From Pseudomonadota bacterium (GTDB taxonomy: Bacteria; Pseudomonadota; Gammaproteobacteria; Steroidobacterales; Steroidobacteraceae), in contig JAEZCN010000080.1 in NCBI GenBank assembly GCA_023433515.1, positions 1 to 62,217 of the forward strand: DNA of 62,217 nucleotides. The letters are read 5' to 3'. Below, piece after piece: positions 21,104-28,316 of this stretch. Position numbers and translations under genes: made by a program. Below the pieces are notes generated by a model that saw nothing but the letters and a program-made list of their open reading frames with translations, did no database searches and was not told the DNA's origin. Each line of letters begins with the position of its first letter. The stretch's first letter is position 1.

Positions 21104-21625
21104 TTATGCGGGTTCGAGATTCTTGTAAAACACCACGGTCTGGCAGAACGGACCATCCGGCAGCAGTGCGTACCTGGGAATGATGCCGACGCGCTGCCAT
21201 CCGCTGCGTTCGTAGAGCCGCTCCGCGTCCGCGCTCGCGGTGTCGAGCACGAGCAGTGTGCGACCGGCTTCCTGGGCGGCGCGTTCGGCCGCGGCGAGCA
21301 CGGCCGCGCCGACGCCGCGGCGTCGCGCGCGGCGGTGGACGAGCATCTTGGAGACATCGGCGCGATGCGGCTGATTCTCAGGCGTTGCCCAGATGGCCTG
21401 GGCCGTGCCGATGATGCCGTCTTCGTCTTCGGCGACGACGAGTACGCGCTCCCCCTTCGCGATGCTCGCGCCCACGTCGCGCCAGAAGGTCTCCGCTTTC
21501 TCCCGCGTCATCGGATACATGAAACTCACCGAGGCGCCACCGTCGACGCAGTCGACGAGCACGTCGCAGAGCCCTTCGAGATCGCGCGGCGTCAGCTCGC
21601 GAATCTGCCGCACGGTGAAGCTCAT
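21104..21625 (-). CDS. GNAT-family N-acetyltransferase
   Basis: A 173-residue protein with the GNAT fold: VLVVAEDEDGIIGTAQ (beta strands before motif A), VSKMLVHRRARRRGVGAAVL (motif A, acetyl-CoA pyrophosphate loop with RRxGxG) and a C-terminal LYERSGWQRVG. It transfers an acetyl group from acetyl-CoA to an unknown amine. The start codon overlaps the stop of the upstream cupin regulator by four bases (ATGA), so the two are translationally coupled. This pairing suggests a small resistance or metabolite-modifying unit controlled by its own regulator. Confidence 0.87.
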   Translation of the reverse strand: MSFTVRQIRELTPRDLEGLCDVLVDCVDGGASVSFMYPMTREKAETFWRDVGASIAKGERVLVVAEDEDGIIGTAQAIWATPENQPHRADVSKMLVHRRARRRGVGAAVLAAAERAAQEAGRTLLVLDTASADAERLYERSGWQRVGIIPRYALLPDGPFCQTVVFYKNLEPA

Positions 21626-22179
21626 GACGCGAGCACCACGACGTAGCGGGCAGGCTTCTTCGTGCGGTTGCGGAACGTGACCGGCGCGTCGAGCTCCATT
21701 GCGAGGCAGTCATCCTTCGCCAGCTTGTGCGTGACCTTGCCCACGGTCACCTCGAGCTCACCCTCGCGCACCCAGATCTGTTGCGCCACGGCACGATCGC
21801 GCGCGCCGGTTTCGTAAGCGACCTTCGCGCCGGCCGGAAACTCGACCTCGACGATGCGGATGGGAGAGGGGTAGTTGGCCGGGGAGATGTTCGTGCGCAC
21901 GTATCCGGACTGCGGATCCTTCCAGGGCGCGCGGTCCGTGCGCCTCGATACGGGAGCGGCCGGCGCCGTGTTGTCGTCGAACAGCGAGGCGAGGGTGACA
22001 CCAAGCCCGGTGGCTATCTTCTCGAGCACCACGGCCGTCGGGCTGGTTTCGCCGCGTTCGACGAGCGAGATCATCGAACGGCTCACGTCGCAGCGCGTGG
22101 CAAGCGCTTCGAGCGACAAGCCCGCGGCGGCCCGCAGGTCGCGGACCCGCGCGGCGATGCGTGAATTGATATCCGGCAT
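21622..22179 (-). CDS. XRE-family regulator with C-terminal cupin domain
   Basis: A 185-residue regulator. An N-terminal helix-turn-helix of the Cro/cI type (VRDLRAAAGLSLEALA, then CDVSRSMISLVERGETSP) is joined to a small cupin fold (about residues 100-180; VEFPAGAKVAYE). Such proteins sense a small ligand in the cupin and repress nearby genes. It is coupled by overlap to the acetyltransferase gene. I prefer the ATG at 22179; a GTG at 22197 in the same frame is possible. The ATG lies inside an inverted repeat that could be its own operator. Confidence 0.88.
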   Translation of the reverse strand: MPDINSRIAARVRDLRAAAGLSLEALATRCDVSRSMISLVERGETSPTAVVLEKIATGLGVTLASLFDDNTAPAAPVSRRTDRAPWKDPQSGYVRTNISPANYPSPIRIVEVEFPAGAKVAYETGARDRAVAQQIWVREGELEVTVGKVTHKLAKDDCLAMELDAPVTFRNRTKKPARYVVVLAS

Positions 22180-22188
22180 ACGGGATAT
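22169..22188. promoter_or_regulatory. Inverted repeat over the start of the XRE-cupin gene
   Basis: ATATCC (22169-22174) and GGATAT (22183-22188) form a perfect inverted repeat with an 8-base spacer. A TATAGT-like -10 element on the minus strand lies just upstream (about 22196-22201). A repressor bound here would cover the transcription start and the ATG, so autoregulation is likely. This is inferred from position only. Confidence 0.4.
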
Positions 22189-22231
22189 AGCGTCCACTAT
22201 AATGGAAGCTTACCCGCGTCCGCGGCCGATG

Positions 22232-23137
22232 TCACCGCTCCTCGGAAACTCGTTTCGCGAGGCGTTCGCGGGCTCCGGCGGCGTAGCGCTTGCAGTCCTG
22301 GCCGTCGCCGATGAAGACATTGCGCTTGGCGTCATTCGCGAGCGCCGCGAGTTTGGCGTCGAGATCGATCAGTTCGGGGTGCGGCGCCAGCAGGATGTCG
22401 CAGGGCAGGGAGGCGACCTTGGCGATGGACTGTTCGAATTGGGGGACACGGCTCGCGTGACTTTCGTCGCCCGAGAAACGGAAGCCGGGTGCGGACACCG
22501 AGTTCAGACTGTCCGCGTAGACGATCGTCTTGCAGTCGCCGGCTGCGCAGGATTTCCACGACCAGCTGGTGCCACCGGGCGTATGTCCGGGCGTGAGATG
22601 CGCGGTGATCTCGATGTCCGCGACCTTCAGCGTTTCTCCGTCCGCGAACTCACGCACGTTCGCGACCGCCGGAAAGTTGTTGTGCTCCGGGCCGAACGCG
22701 AACTGCGGATCGTCTTCCAGCGGGCCGCCGTTCTCGAGCGCGCGCTTGCCCGCGGGGCTCGCGGCAACCTGCGCACCGCTCGCGCGCTGCAGTGCAGCGA
22801 TACCGCCCGCGTGGTCGTAATGCATGTGCGAATTCAGGATCAGCTTCACGTCCTCGAGACGGAAGCCTAACTTCTGGATGTTGGCGGCGATCGTCGGCGC
22901 GGACTGGGGAAGACCACCGTCGATGAGCACGTGTCCCTTGTCCGAGGTTATGAGGATAGAGGACAGCCCACCGCCCACGTACCAGGTATTGCCGAAGACG
23001 TTGAACGGCTCGCGTGGCCTGGCCCAGTGGTCGCAGGCGTCGCAGACGTGCGGACGGTCGGGAACGAGGTCTGCGGCGCGGGTGACGCCAAACAACGTGA
23101 CCAGCAGCAGGGGAAGGAGTCGCGGGGAGTGTTTCAT
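22232..23137 (-). CDS. Subclass B3 metallo-beta-lactamase-like secreted hydrolase
   Basis: A 301-residue protein with a signal peptide (MKHSPRLLPLLLVTLFGVTRA). Zinc ligands of the B3 type are visible: HMHYDH (two His, Asp, His), the His in TPGHTPGGTSWSW and the His in LLAPHPE. The segments CDACDHWARP, FGNTWYVG and LIDGGLP also match B3 enzymes such as L1-like carbapenemases. It should be periplasmic with two zinc ions. It starts only seven bases after the ligC stop, so it is probably co-transcribed with pobA2-ligABC. It may be a true beta-lactamase, or an MBL-fold lactonase or esterase recruited for aromatic metabolism. Sequence alone favours the lactamase family. Confidence 0.85.
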   Translation of the reverse strand: MKHSPRLLPLLLVTLFGVTRAADLVPDRPHVCDACDHWARPREPFNVFGNTWYVGGGLSSILITSDKGHVLIDGGLPQSAPTIAANIQKLGFRLEDVKLILNSHMHYDHAGGIAALQRASGAQVAASPAGKRALENGGPLEDDPQFAFGPEHNNFPAVANVREFADGETLKVADIEITAHLTPGHTPGGTSWSWKSCAAGDCKTIVYADSLNSVSAPGFRFSGDESHASRVPQFEQSIAKVASLPCDILLAPHPELIDLDAKLAALANDAKRNVFIGDGQDCKRYAAGARERLAKRVSEER

Positions 23138-23144
23138 CCCCCGA

Positions 23145-24086
23145 TTAGAGCAACGACTTCTCCAGCGTGTCCAGCGTGCGCATCGCGGGCAGCACCTGCG
23201 CGACGCTCGCGTTCGGCTCGCGCTTCTCCTGGATGGCCGCGAAGAACTCGCGATCCTGCAGTTCGATGCCGTTCATCGAGACGTCGACCTTCGATACATC
23301 GATGGGGTTGTTCTTGCCGTCGACGAGCTCGTCGTACCGTGCGATGTACGTCCCGTTGTCGCAGATGTAGCGGAAGAACGTGCCGAGCGGCCCGTCATTG
23401 TTGAACGACAGCGACAGCGTGCAGATCGCGCCGCCGGGCACCTTCATCTGGATGCTCATGTCCATGGCGATCCCGAGGTCCGGGTGCATCGGCCCCTGGA
23501 TGGCGCGCGCCACGCTCGCGGTCTCGCCGGTCTGGTACTGGAACAGGTCCACCGTATGACAGGCGTGGTGCCAGAGCAGGTGATCGGTCCAGCTGCGCGG
23601 TTTGCCGAGCGCGTTCATGTTGGTGCGGCGGAAGAAATAGGTCTGCACGTCCATCTGCTGGACCTTGAGCTCGCCGGCGAGGATCTTCCTGCGGATCCAT
23701 TGGTGGCTCGGATTGAAGCGGCGCGTGTGCCCGCCCATGCAGATGAGTCCGGTTTCCGTCTGCACGCGCGCAAGCTCTTCGGCATCGCGAAGGTTGTCCG
23801 CGATCGGTATTTCGATCTGCACGTGTTTGCCCGCGCGCATGCACTGGACGCCTTGCTTCGCGTGCATCTGCGTCGGTGTTGCGAGGATCGCGGCCTCGAC
23901 GCCGGGTCGTGCGAGGCATTCGGCGAGATCCGTGGACCAGTGCGGGATGCCGTACTTCTGCGCGACTTCGGCGGTGGAATCGGCACTGCCGCCCGCGAGC
24001 GTCGCGATCTCGATGCCCGGAATGTTCCGGACCGCCTCGATGTGTTTGACGCCGAACGCGCCTTGTCCCGCGATGCAGATTTTCAT
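23145..24086 (-). CDS. ligC: 4-carboxy-2-hydroxymuconate-6-semialdehyde dehydrogenase
   Basis: A 313-residue Gfo/Idh/MocA-family enzyme that oxidises the hemiacetal form of the LigAB ring-cleavage product to 2-pyrone-4,6-dicarboxylate with NAD(P). It follows the Sphingobium LigC pattern closely: AGQGAFGVKHIE (nucleotide binding), TPTQMHAKQ, KHVQIEIP, GHTRRFNPSHQ, QQMDVQTYFFRR and SWTDHLLWHHACHTVDLF. The ATG lies four bases after the ligB stop. An upstream extension of the frame runs into ligB and was rejected. It is the third lig gene in the pobA2-ligA-ligB-ligC operon. Confidence 0.95.
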   Translation of the reverse strand: MKICIAGQGAFGVKHIEAVRNIPGIEIATLAGGSADSTAEVAQKYGIPHWSTDLAECLARPGVEAAILATPTQMHAKQGVQCMRAGKHVQIEIPIADNLRDAEELARVQTETGLICMGGHTRRFNPSHQWIRRKILAGELKVQQMDVQTYFFRRTNMNALGKPRSWTDHLLWHHACHTVDLFQYQTGETASVARAIQGPMHPDLGIAMDMSIQMKVPGGAICTLSLSFNNDGPLGTFFRYICDNGTYIARYDELVDGKNNPIDVSKVDVSMNGIELQDREFFAAIQEKREPNASVAQVLPAMRTLDTLEKSLL

Positions 24087-24090
24087 TCGA

Positions 24091-24933
24091 TCACTCCGTC
24101 GGTTCGAGGCAGAGCAGGCCCGCGGCGGTGTTCGAAGTGGGCACGTGATAGAAGCGATACGCCTCGCGCACCTTATCACCGAGCGCGCCGCGCATCGCGA
24201 GCCACATCACCATCTCGATGCCTTCCGAGCCGGACTCTCGCATGTATTCAGTGTGAGATAGTCGGGTGAGCTTCTGTGGATCGTTCACCATCCCTTCGAG
24301 GAACATCGCGTCGAATTCCTGGTTGACCAGACCCGCGCGTTCGCCCTGCAGCTGGTGCGACATGCCGCCGGTGCCGTAGACGACGACGCGCAGATCCTCG
24401 GGAAAATCCTCGACCGCGCGGCGGATCGCCTGGCCCAGCTTGAAGCAGCGCACGCCGGTCGGCGGCGGATACTGGATCACGTTCACGCATAGCGGGATGA
24501 CCTTGAACGGCCACTCGGCCACCTGTCCGCAAGTGACGGACAGCGGCACGGTGAGACCGTGATCCACCGGCATCTCGTTCGCGATCGTCATGTCGAATTC
24601 GTCGAGGATGAGGTTCTCGACCAGGTGCCAGGCGAGCTTCGAGTGCCCGTACACCGTCGGCACCGGGCGCGGTCCGAAGCCTTCATCGGCGATCGGGAAC
24701 ACGGACGCGGTGCCCATCAGGAACGTCGGGATCATCTGCAGCGACAACGCGTTCGCATGATCGTTGTAGATGAGGATGGCGACGTCGGGCTTGATCTTCG
24801 CGAGCCACTCGCGCGCCTGGACCGTGCCGTCGAAGTACGGCTTCCAGTACGGATTGCCGGCGTTGCCCTTGTCGAGCGCCGCGCCGATGGCGGGTACATG
24901 CGAGCAGGCGATGCCGCCGACGATGCGCGCCAT
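24091..24933 (-). CDS. ligB: Protocatechuate 4,5-dioxygenase beta subunit
   Basis: A 280-residue catalytic subunit of the class III extradiol dioxygenase that opens protocatechuate between C4 and C5. Iron ligands correspond to His12 (ACSHVPA), His59 (YNDHAN) and Glu240 (SEGIEM); the catalytic base is His193 (GTGGMSHQL). These align with His12, His61, Glu242 and His195 of Sphingobium LigB. It begins at an ATG overlapping the ligA stop (TAATG). A much longer open frame continues upstream through ligA and pobA2, but it is a GC-driven artefact in the wrong frame for both genes. Confidence 0.96.
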   Translation of the reverse strand: MARIVGGIACSHVPAIGAALDKGNAGNPYWKPYFDGTVQAREWLAKIKPDVAILIYNDHANALSLQMIPTFLMGTASVFPIADEGFGPRPVPTVYGHSKLAWHLVENLILDEFDMTIANEMPVDHGLTVPLSVTCGQVAEWPFKVIPLCVNVIQYPPPTGVRCFKLGQAIRRAVEDFPEDLRVVVYGTGGMSHQLQGERAGLVNQEFDAMFLEGMVNDPQKLTRLSHTEYMRESGSEGIEMVMWLAMRGALGDKVREAYRFYHVPTSNTAAGLLCLEPTE

Positions 24934-25349
24934 TATGGTTTCTCCTGAGTGGGTTGCTCCTTCGCCTGCTCGTCCTTGAAGCGATTGCCCTCGGGGGAAC
25001 GACCGCCGGCCAGCATCATCTTCGCGTACTCCTCCTTGGGCATGCTGCACATCATGCCGGCCACGTCCTGGAAGGTCAGGCCGTCGCAGAACGCGATCTT
25101 GATCGTGTAGTAGATGTTGCCGCCGACCTTGAGCATGCCTAACCAGTCGCGCTTCAGGACGGCTTCCTTCTGTTCGGGGGTGAGCGGGAACCGTTCGAGA
25201 TAAGCCGTCTCGTTCGCCTTGAAAGCCTCGCGATTCTTCGGATCGTTGAGCGACATGCAGAACATGTTGAGGTGATAACCCACGCGGCCGCGTTCGGCGT
25301 CGTACACGTAGGTGCCCGGAATGGATTCGTAATCGCGCGGTGCGGCCAT
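24933..25349 (-). CDS. ligA: Protocatechuate 4,5-dioxygenase alpha subunit
   Basis: A 138-residue small subunit that packs against LigB and covers the active site. It has the LigA pattern: IPGTYVYDAERGRVGYHLN, MSLNDPKNREAFKANE, FPLTPEQKEAVLKRDW and EEYAKMMLAGGRSPEGNR. Length matches Sphingobium LigA (139 residues). I took the ATG at 25349; an in-frame start 36 bases upstream adds an unconserved MHASLNPIAERS. Its stop shares a base with the ligB start, so stoichiometric coupled translation is expected. Confidence 0.95.
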   Translation of the reverse strand: MAAPRDYESIPGTYVYDAERGRVGYHLNMFCMSLNDPKNREAFKANETAYLERFPLTPEQKEAVLKRDWLGMLKVGGNIYYTIKIAFCDGLTFQDVAGMMCSMPKEEYAKMMLAGGRSPEGNRFKDEQAKEQPTQEKP

Positions 25350-25469
25350 GGATCTCTCGGCAATGGGGTTCAGCGAAGCATGCAACGCGGGTGCGCCGAA
25401 GCGCTCGATGAAGGCCGAAGAATATTCGATTTCGAGTGCAACGAGTGCAAGGGGCGGGCCCGCAAAGGG

Positions 25470-26648
25470 TCACGCATTCAGCGGCAACCCGACGTAATTC
25501 TCGGCGAACACGGACTGCGCCGCACGGGACTGGCGCAGGTATTCCAGCTCCGCCACCTGCATCTGGCGGTCGAAGCCGTCCATGTGCGGGAAACGGTGCG
25601 TCAGGTGTGTCAGCCACCAGGAGAATCGCTCGGCCTTCCAGATGCGGTCGAGCGCGCGCGCGGAGTAGTCGTCGATCTCGCGACTCGTTCCGGTCGCGTA
25701 GAACGCCGCAAGGGCGCGCGCCAGCACGATCACGTCCGCGACCGCGAGGTTGAGCCCCTTGGCGCCGGTCGGCGGGACGATGTGCGCGGCGTCGCCCGCG
25801 AGGAACAGCCTGCCGTAGCGCAGCGGAGAACAGACGAAGCTTCGCAACGGGGCGATGGATTTCTCGAACGATGGGCCGCGTGTGATCTTCGGCGCGAAGG
25901 AGTCTCCGATGCGAACGGCGAGCTCCTGCCAGATGGCCTCGTCGCTCCAGTCCTCGATCTTGTCGTCGAGCGAGCACTGCAGGTAATAGCGGCTGCGCGT
26001 CGGCGACCGCATCGAGGCGAGCGCGAATCCGTGCTCGTGGTTGGCGTAGACGAGCTCGTGATTGCAGGGCGGCACCTCGGCGAGGATGCCTAACCACCCG
26101 AACGGATAGGTGCGCTCGAACACCTCGATGGCATCGGCCGGAATGCTTGCGCGGCTCACGCCGTGGAAACCGTCGCAGCCGGCGATGAAGTCGCATTCGA
26201 CGCTGTGAACGCCTTCTTGCGAGCGCCAGGTGATCTTCGGCCGCGCGCCGTCGAGATCGTGCGGCGTGACGTCCCGCGCTTCGTAGTGGATCGGAATGCC
26301 GAGGCGGTCGGCGGAGAAGTGCAGGTCCTTCATGACCTCGGACTGGCCGTACACGGTGACGGCGGCGCCATCGAGCAACTCGCCGAAATCCACGTGGAAC
26401 GGCTCGCCGTTCACCGCGAGCGTGGTGCCCGCGTGGACCAGTCCTTCGCGATCGACGCGATCTCCGATGCCGATCTCGTGCATGAGCTGCACGGTGATGC
26501 GTTCGAGCACGCCGGCGCGCACGCGCGATTCGACGTATTCGCGGCCGCGATTCTCGAGCACGACGCAGTCGACGCCGGATCGATGCAGCAGGTGTGCGAG
26601 AAAGAGTCCGGCCGGACCGGCACCGATGATTCCAACCTGGGTTCGCAC
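25470..26648 (-). CDS. pobA: 4-hydroxybenzoate 3-monooxygenase (second copy, first gene of the lig operon)
   Basis: A 392-residue FAD monooxygenase supplying protocatechuate to the LigAB pair encoded just downstream. It has GAGPAGLFLAHLL, SRVRAGVLERI, LVYANHEHGFALASMRS (Tyr201, Ser212 and Arg214 equivalents), TRSRYYLQC, AGDAAHIVPPTGAKG and AENYVGLPLNA. It differs from copy 1 at many places, for example ESRVRAG in place of LGRIRAG next to the FAD-contact Arg. The two are therefore diverged paralogues rather than a recent duplication, and one may prefer a ring-substituted substrate. It starts with GTG after GAGAGGGA. Its promoter carries the MarR-type palindrome. Confidence 0.94.
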   Translation of the reverse strand: MRTQVGIIGAGPAGLFLAHLLHRSGVDCVVLENRGREYVESRVRAGVLERITVQLMHEIGIGDRVDREGLVHAGTTLAVNGEPFHVDFGELLDGAAVTVYGQSEVMKDLHFSADRLGIPIHYEARDVTPHDLDGARPKITWRSQEGVHSVECDFIAGCDGFHGVSRASIPADAIEVFERTYPFGWLGILAEVPPCNHELVYANHEHGFALASMRSPTRSRYYLQCSLDDKIEDWSDEAIWQELAVRIGDSFAPKITRGPSFEKSIAPLRSFVCSPLRYGRLFLAGDAAHIVPPTGAKGLNLAVADVIVLARALAAFYATGTSREIDDYSARALDRIWKAERFSWWLTHLTHRFPHMDGFDRQMQVAELEYLRQSRAAQSVFAENYVGLPLNA

Positions 26649-26676
26649 CGCTTATCCCTCTCGTCCGAATTTTCGG

Positions 26677-26700
26677 CGGATTCTCCGTGCCAGGCACCGT
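26677..26700 (-). repeat. Copy 2 of the GGTGCCTGGCACGGA repeat
   Basis: Reverse complement of the element at 10998-11021 with one mismatch (G for A). It sits between pobA2 and its promoter, so it would be in the 5' leader of the pobA2-ligABC transcript. It may be a REP fragment or a processing hairpin. Confidence 0.55.
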
Positions 26701-26729
26701 TGCGGGTCGCCGTCATAGCCTGCACAATG

Positions 26730-26760
26730 AAATAGTAAGTACTACATACAAACAACTCAA
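26730..26760 (-). promoter_or_regulatory. MarR-type operator and promoter of pobA2-ligABC
   Basis: The imperfect palindrome GTAAGTACTACATAC (26735-26749) differs by one base from the perfect GTATG-N5-CATAC site at 30982-30996; 24 of 25 bases around the two sites agree. On the minus strand TTGAGT (26760-26755) and TACTAT (26737-26732) are separated by 17 bases and give a good promoter for pobA2. The palindrome fills the spacer, so a bound repressor would block RNA polymerase. The site also lies 17 bases before the CoA-ligase start on the other strand and may control it. Confidence 0.7.
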
Positions 26761-26765
26761 GAGTG

Positions 26766-28298
26766 ATGTCGGTGTTGAACGAAAGCGTCGCGTATTTCGC
26801 GAAAGCGCGACGGGAAGTCGTCGCATGCATGGATCTTCGATCGGGTATGCGAATGACTTATGGTTCGCTCGCCGATCGTGCCGCGCGCATGGGCGCCGCG
26901 ATTGCCCGTATCGGCGCGCCGCGCGGCGCGCGTGGTCTGCGGGTCGCGGTGCTGGCGCGCAATTCGATCGATTTCCTGTGCCTGGTCGTCGCCTGTCGTG
27001 GCATCGGCGCGACGCTGGTGCCGTTCAACTGGCGATTGAGCCCCGCGGAGCTGGCGGTGCTCGCCGAACTGTCGGAGCCGCAGATCGTCCTGTTCGAAGA
27101 TGAATTTTCGGCCGGCGTCGCGAGCGTGATGCGCGCCGCGCCGGGCGCGGCCTTTCTGAGCCTTGGCGAGGGCGGCCAGTTCGAGCGCGAGCTCGCGCGT
27201 GACGTGACTTCGATCAGCGCTTCGGGCAATTCCCCGGACGACGTCGTGACGCTGTTGTTCACTTCGGGCACCACCGGCCATCCCAAGGCCGTCATCGTTT
27301 CCGAGCGCAACGCGGCGGCCAGCGCGCGCAACTTCGCGCTGTCGGTCGACGTGAGCGGCGAAACGGTGTTCCTGTCGCACATGCCGATGTTCCACGTCGC
27401 GGGACTCTTCACCGTCGCGACGACCGTACTGCAGTCGGGCGGCACGTTGCTGATCTCGCCGCAGTTCTCGGTCGAGGAAACACTCGTCGCGGTGGGCGAT
27501 GCGGCGCTCGGCGTGACTCATTGCTTCTGCGTGCCGCAGATGACCGAGCGGATCCGCGGCGATTCCGCGTTCGATCCGATACCGTTCCGCCGGCTGAAGG
27601 CGCTGCAGACCGGCGGCGCGCCGCACCCGCGAGAGGCGGTGCGCGCGTGGATCGACAATGGCGTGCGGTGCGCCGACGGCTACGGCATGTCCGAAGCCGG
27701 CACCATTCTCGGCATGCCGCCGAGCGACCTCGAGCTGCTCGCGCGAAAGGCGGGAAGCGCGGGGATTCCCGCGGCCGGCATGCAGGTTCGGTTGCTCGAT
27801 CCCGAGGGCCGCGAGGTGGCCGATGGCGAGGTCGGCGAGTTGTGGCTGCGTGGCGCGTCCGTCACGTCGGGCTACTGGCGCAATCCAGAGGCGACGAGAG
27901 CGAGCATCGTGGATGGCTGGCTGCGCACCGGCGACGCCGCGCGCCGCGACGAAGACGGATTCTTCACGCTCGTCGACCGCTTCAAGGACATGTACATCTC
28001 GGGCGGCGAGAATGTCTATCCCGCCGAAGTGGAGTCCGTGCTGCGCTGGCATGCCGGTATCGTCGATGCGGCGGTCGTCGGCGTTCCGGATCCGCGCTGG
28101 GGCGAGTCCGGCACGGCGTTCATCGTCGTCGCACCCGGAGCGACGGTGTCGGACGACGAAGTGTTCGCGTTCTGCCGCTCGCGGCTCGCCGGTTACAAAC
28201 TACCGAAGCAGCTGCGGCGCGTGGACGAGCTGCCGCGCACGGCGTCGGGCAAGATCCGCAAGGACCTGCTGCGCGCCGGCTTGCGTACCGGCTCGTGA
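26766..28298 (+). CDS. AMP-forming acyl-CoA synthetase, probable (hydroxycinnamate) CoA ligase
   Basis: A 510-residue member of the adenylate-forming family. It activates a carboxylic acid with ATP and CoA. Motifs: LLFTSGTTGHPKAV (phosphate loop), GYGMSEAG, WLRTGDAARRDEDGFF, DMYISGGENVYPAEVE (hinge) and PRTASGKIRKDLL with the catalytic Lys. The neighbours (lig genes, FadB-like enzyme, MarR regulator) suggest an aromatic acid such as p-coumarate or ferulate, as for FerA or CouL, but substrate cannot be read from sequence. GTG at 26763 directly precedes the ATG at 26766; I use the ATG. It converges with the FadB-like gene, leaving an 18-base gap. Confidence 0.88.
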   Translation: MSVLNESVAYFAKARREVVACMDLRSGMRMTYGSLADRAARMGAAIARIGAPRGARGLRVAVLARNSIDFLCLVVACRGIGATLVPFNWRLSPAELAVLAELSEPQIVLFEDEFSAGVASVMRAAPGAAFLSLGEGGQFERELARDVTSISASGNSPDDVVTLLFTSGTTGHPKAVIVSERNAAASARNFALSVDVSGETVFLSHMPMFHVAGLFTVATTVLQSGGTLLISPQFSVEETLVAVGDAALGVTHCFCVPQMTERIRGDSAFDPIPFRRLKALQTGGAPHPREAVRAWIDNGVRCADGYGMSEAGTILGMPPSDLELLARKAGSAGIPAAGMQVRLLDPEGREVADGEVGELWLRGASVTSGYWRNPEATRASIVDGWLRTGDAARRDEDGFFTLVDRFKDMYISGGENVYPAEVESVLRWHAGIVDAAVVGVPDPRWGESGTAFIVVAPGATVSDDEVFAFCRSRLAGYKLPKQLRRVDELPRTASGKIRKDLLRAGLRTGS

Positions 28299-28316
28299 GT
28301 CCGCCGGCCTGACCGG

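Noticed and set aside
24091..26697. An 868-codon minus-strand open frame across ligB, ligA and pobA2
   Set aside because: Only the ligB part is a recognisable protein; upstream it reads ligA and pobA2 in the wrong frame, as expected of high-GC DNA.
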